NCBI GenBank assembly: GCA_023213315.1
Contig: JAKCPI010012441.1
Coordinates: 186,001-250,000, forward strand
From: Euborellia annulipes
Taxonomy: Eukaryota > Arthropoda > Insecta > Dermaptera > Anisolabididae
Reading direction: 5' to 3'
DNA length: 64,000 nt
The notes under the pieces were generated by a model. It made no database searches and was not told the DNA's origin. It was given only the letters and a program-made list of their open reading frames with translations. Within the stretch, counting starts at the first letter, position 1; each line of letters opens with the position of its first letter. Positions 62,265 to 64,000 of the stretch are shown in pieces. The position numbers were made by a program, and so were the translations under genes.

Positions 62265-63235
62265 TAATATTTAATGTTCTGCTTAAATGATTCAATTGAG
62301 TCAAGGCTATTTCCTAAAAGAAGACGGTGGATAAAATGTATTTCATATGTCAATTTTTCTAGACAGTAATGCTTTAAAATTATTAAATGAATCTACCTAT
62401 CACTTGAATTTGATTTTACTTCCTCCGATTTGTACTCTCTATAATAGTTTCAGTATAATAAAATTTATATAGTAGTATATTTCAAATGTTTTTAAATATG
62501 ATTAAAGGATTAATTAACATATATAATATAGATAGATAGATATTTTGACTTTTTTTACGTCATAAATAGCTCTGATCAATTGAATAAATCAATTCATAAT
62601 TTTTTTCTCTAATTTTGTTCTTTCCAAAAGAATAATTCTTTTATTTGTTGCTTTCTATTTTTTTAAATAAATATAATTTCCCTAAAGGAATGTTTATGAA
62701 TTGCCAGAGAGAAAAAAGAAAAAAACATTTATCTTCATGTAAATTAATATAATTAAATAAAGGAAGAAAGCAAGGAGACTTCCAGTTGGAATTAATCTCC
62801 TTCTCCCTTTTTTCCCTTTACGTTTCGGTGTCATATTTTGTGCTTCTCATCTTTTAAAATCATATTCCTTTTTAATTTTTCCACCTATTAACCTATTTGA
62901 GATACAATGAGTTAAGATAACAATCTAAAGCCTGTATGGCGAAATCAATTCGCAAATGAACGTTAATTCAAGAGAACTTCAGAGAATTACGACACAAAAG
63001 GCCTAAACCGTCTAGCTACTAAAGATACAAGATTAAGCTAAAATTAATTCACTGTCAACATTTCAAGTCAGCCAGATTTTGAAAAATTTTATTATTTTCT
63101 ACTAAAATGAGAGAAATTTTTTCTCTCTCTATTCGATATTAGATGGTAAGCATTACAGCAAAAGGTTAATGATTTGTTCAGAAGTTGTTCATTATAATGC
63201 AAATAAAACATTTATCGTAAAATTTGTTTTATTAT
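62265..63235. other. AT-rich intergenic
   Basis: No gene and no bounded repeat. A GATA-type run lies at 62530-62541. Confidence 0.5.
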
Positions 63236-63242
63236 TCTATAT

Positions 63243-63503
63243 CAGTGGTTTCCAAACTTTATGTTATCACGCCTCCCTTAAAAATATTTAATCATATGAC
63301 GCCTCCCCTCCCCCTCTCATTTTATAAAATAATACAAAAACAAAAATTTTTAATGCTAAAAAATAAATTTATATAAAAATATTTTTTTTTAATTTATTCT
63401 TATTTATATTAAAACTAGCAATCATTTGGAAAATTAGTCCTGGTGGCCAATATTCACCCCTCCCCCTTAGGCTAGTCCGCGCCTCACAGTTTGGAAAACG
63501 CTG
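63243..63503. mobile_element. hAT-like MITE
   Basis: Ends CAGTGGTTTCCAAACTTT and CACAGTTTGGAAAACGCTG with CGCCTCCC/GGGGGAGG-type interior. The flanks (TTCTATAT, GTATAAGA) do not match, so it is probably old. Confidence 0.7.
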
Positions 63504-63602
63504 GTATAAGAGTATTTTATGGCTGCTGGAGTTTGTATCAGGAATGAAAGTTAGAAGAAAACGCAATCAGAATTTTTTCTTTAAAAATATATTTTAACAG
63601 CA

Positions 63603-63640
63603 TACGTTTCGGCCTTGGTCAAAGTCATCCTCGGATGACC
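63603..63640 (-). ncRNA. Degenerate hammerhead, left copy
   Basis: On the minus strand: CATC, CGAGGA, TGACTTTGACCAAGGCC, GAAACGTATGC. The GAAAC is kept, the core has lost its CU and the cleavage triplet is GUA. Confidence 0.45.
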
Positions 63641-63644
63641 ACTA

Positions 63645-63688
63645 ACAGCTCCGAGGATGGCTTTGATCAAAACCGAAACGTCAGCTGT
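63645..63688 (+). ncRNA. Hammerhead ribozyme motif, right copy
   Basis: ACAGCT, CCGAGGA, TGGCTTTGATCAAAACC, GAAAC, GTC, AGCTGT. Stem I pairs 6 of 6. Stem II is GG/CC plus TTTGATCAAA-type palindrome. The core has a single change (CCGAGGA for CUGAGGA), which probably reduces activity. Confidence 0.65.
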
Positions 63689-63764
63689 AAAAATATATTT
63701 TTAAAGAAAAAATTCTGATTGCGTTTTCTTCTAACTTCCATTCCTGAAGAAAAATATTTTTCTC

Positions 63765-64000
63765 AAATCTTATTATCACGCCCTAGGGCGGTGCCTAACT
63801 TAAATATAAAATTTCAACCTCCTAGCTCAATTTCTTCATGCTTTAAATTGAACCCAGAGACACAGAACATGTCGCGAAAACCATTTTTTTTTTTTATTCA
63901 CGGGACCTCAAAACGTGTATATCCATCAAAGTCTTGGCATCGAATTTTTGACATGAATCCAATACTTTCTCTCCCTATATATATATATGTATATTAACTT
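63765..64000 (+). repeat. R1 interspersed repeat, copy h (runs off the window)
   Basis: CCTAACTTAAATATAAAATT, then CATGTCGCGAAAACC, GGGACCTCAAAACGTG, ATCCAATACTTTCTCTCCC and the TA spacer up to the last base. The 5' half is missing, replaced by the fold-back at 63522. Confidence 0.8.

Larger units (their letters stand above)
63522..63748. mobile_element. Fold-back element with two hammerhead motifs
   Basis: Arms 63532-63599 (CAGGAATGAAAGTTAGAAGA, AAACGCAATCAGAATTTTTT) and 63690-63745 are inverted. Between them two ribozyme motifs face outward around a short centre (ACCACTAACAGC). The right one is well preserved. Confidence 0.7.

Overview
This is an animal nuclear genome segment: very AT-rich, few genes, introns with GT/AG borders, and interspersed repeats over most of its length. 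Two genes are recognised from their proteins. One is NOL8/Nol8 (minus strand, 16048-21086, three exons; nucleolar RRM protein). The other is ALG3 (plus strand, 45404-52164, two exons; the ER mannosyltransferase of N-glycan assembly). A third, small three-exon gene (minus strand, 39877-42002, 85 aa) is well supported by splice sites, frame continuity and a poly(A) signal, but I cannot name it. Codon use and transposon content suggest an invertebrate, perhaps an arthropod. I see nothing that fixes the species.

Layout. 1-1660: an interspersed repeat (called R1) and the probable last exon of a gene that lies mostly left of the window. 1.7-16 kb: repeat-rich intergenic DNA with nested tRNA-derived SINEs, a Harbinger-like MITE, hAT-like MITEs, a LINE 3' end, a fold-back mariner and two hammerhead fold-back elements. 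16-21 kb: NOL8, with a mariner relic in intron 1 and a fold-back element in intron 2. 21-39.8 kb: a nearly gene-free transposon field, including a 1.4-kb mariner with nested palindromes, a 1.84-kb Tc1-like palindrome, LINE tails and many fold-back elements. 39.8-42.1 kb: the 85-aa gene with a tandemly duplicated exon 2. 42-45.1 kb: SINE and hAT insertions. 45.4-52.2 kb: ALG3, whose 5.5-kb intron holds several transposons. 52.2-64 kb: hAT MITEs, R1 copies and isolated ribozyme motifs.

The most unusual feature is a set of at least ten fold-back (inverted-repeat) elements. Their arms or centres carry hammerhead-ribozyme motifs: a CUGANGA core, a stem-II hairpin, then GAAA(C) and a GUH-type cleavage triplet. 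Several copies have matching stem-I arms of 4-6 bp. Several of these fold-backs are flanked by direct repeats of 10-14 bp (for example 8852-8865/9255-9268, 18346-18358/18559-18571, 27145-27156/27690-27701, 38983-38996/39155-39168). Those fit target-site duplications of a retroelement better than those of a cut-and-paste transposon. Hammerheads are known from Penelope-like elements and retrozymes; the mirror-image arrangement with long target duplications is what deserves follow-up.

NOL8 and ALG3 are unrelated housekeeping genes and I see no functional linkage among the genes here. Long G/C and A/T homopolymers (15.24-15.60 kb, 62.01-62.15 kb) look like difficult or poorly resolved sequence and should be treated with caution.
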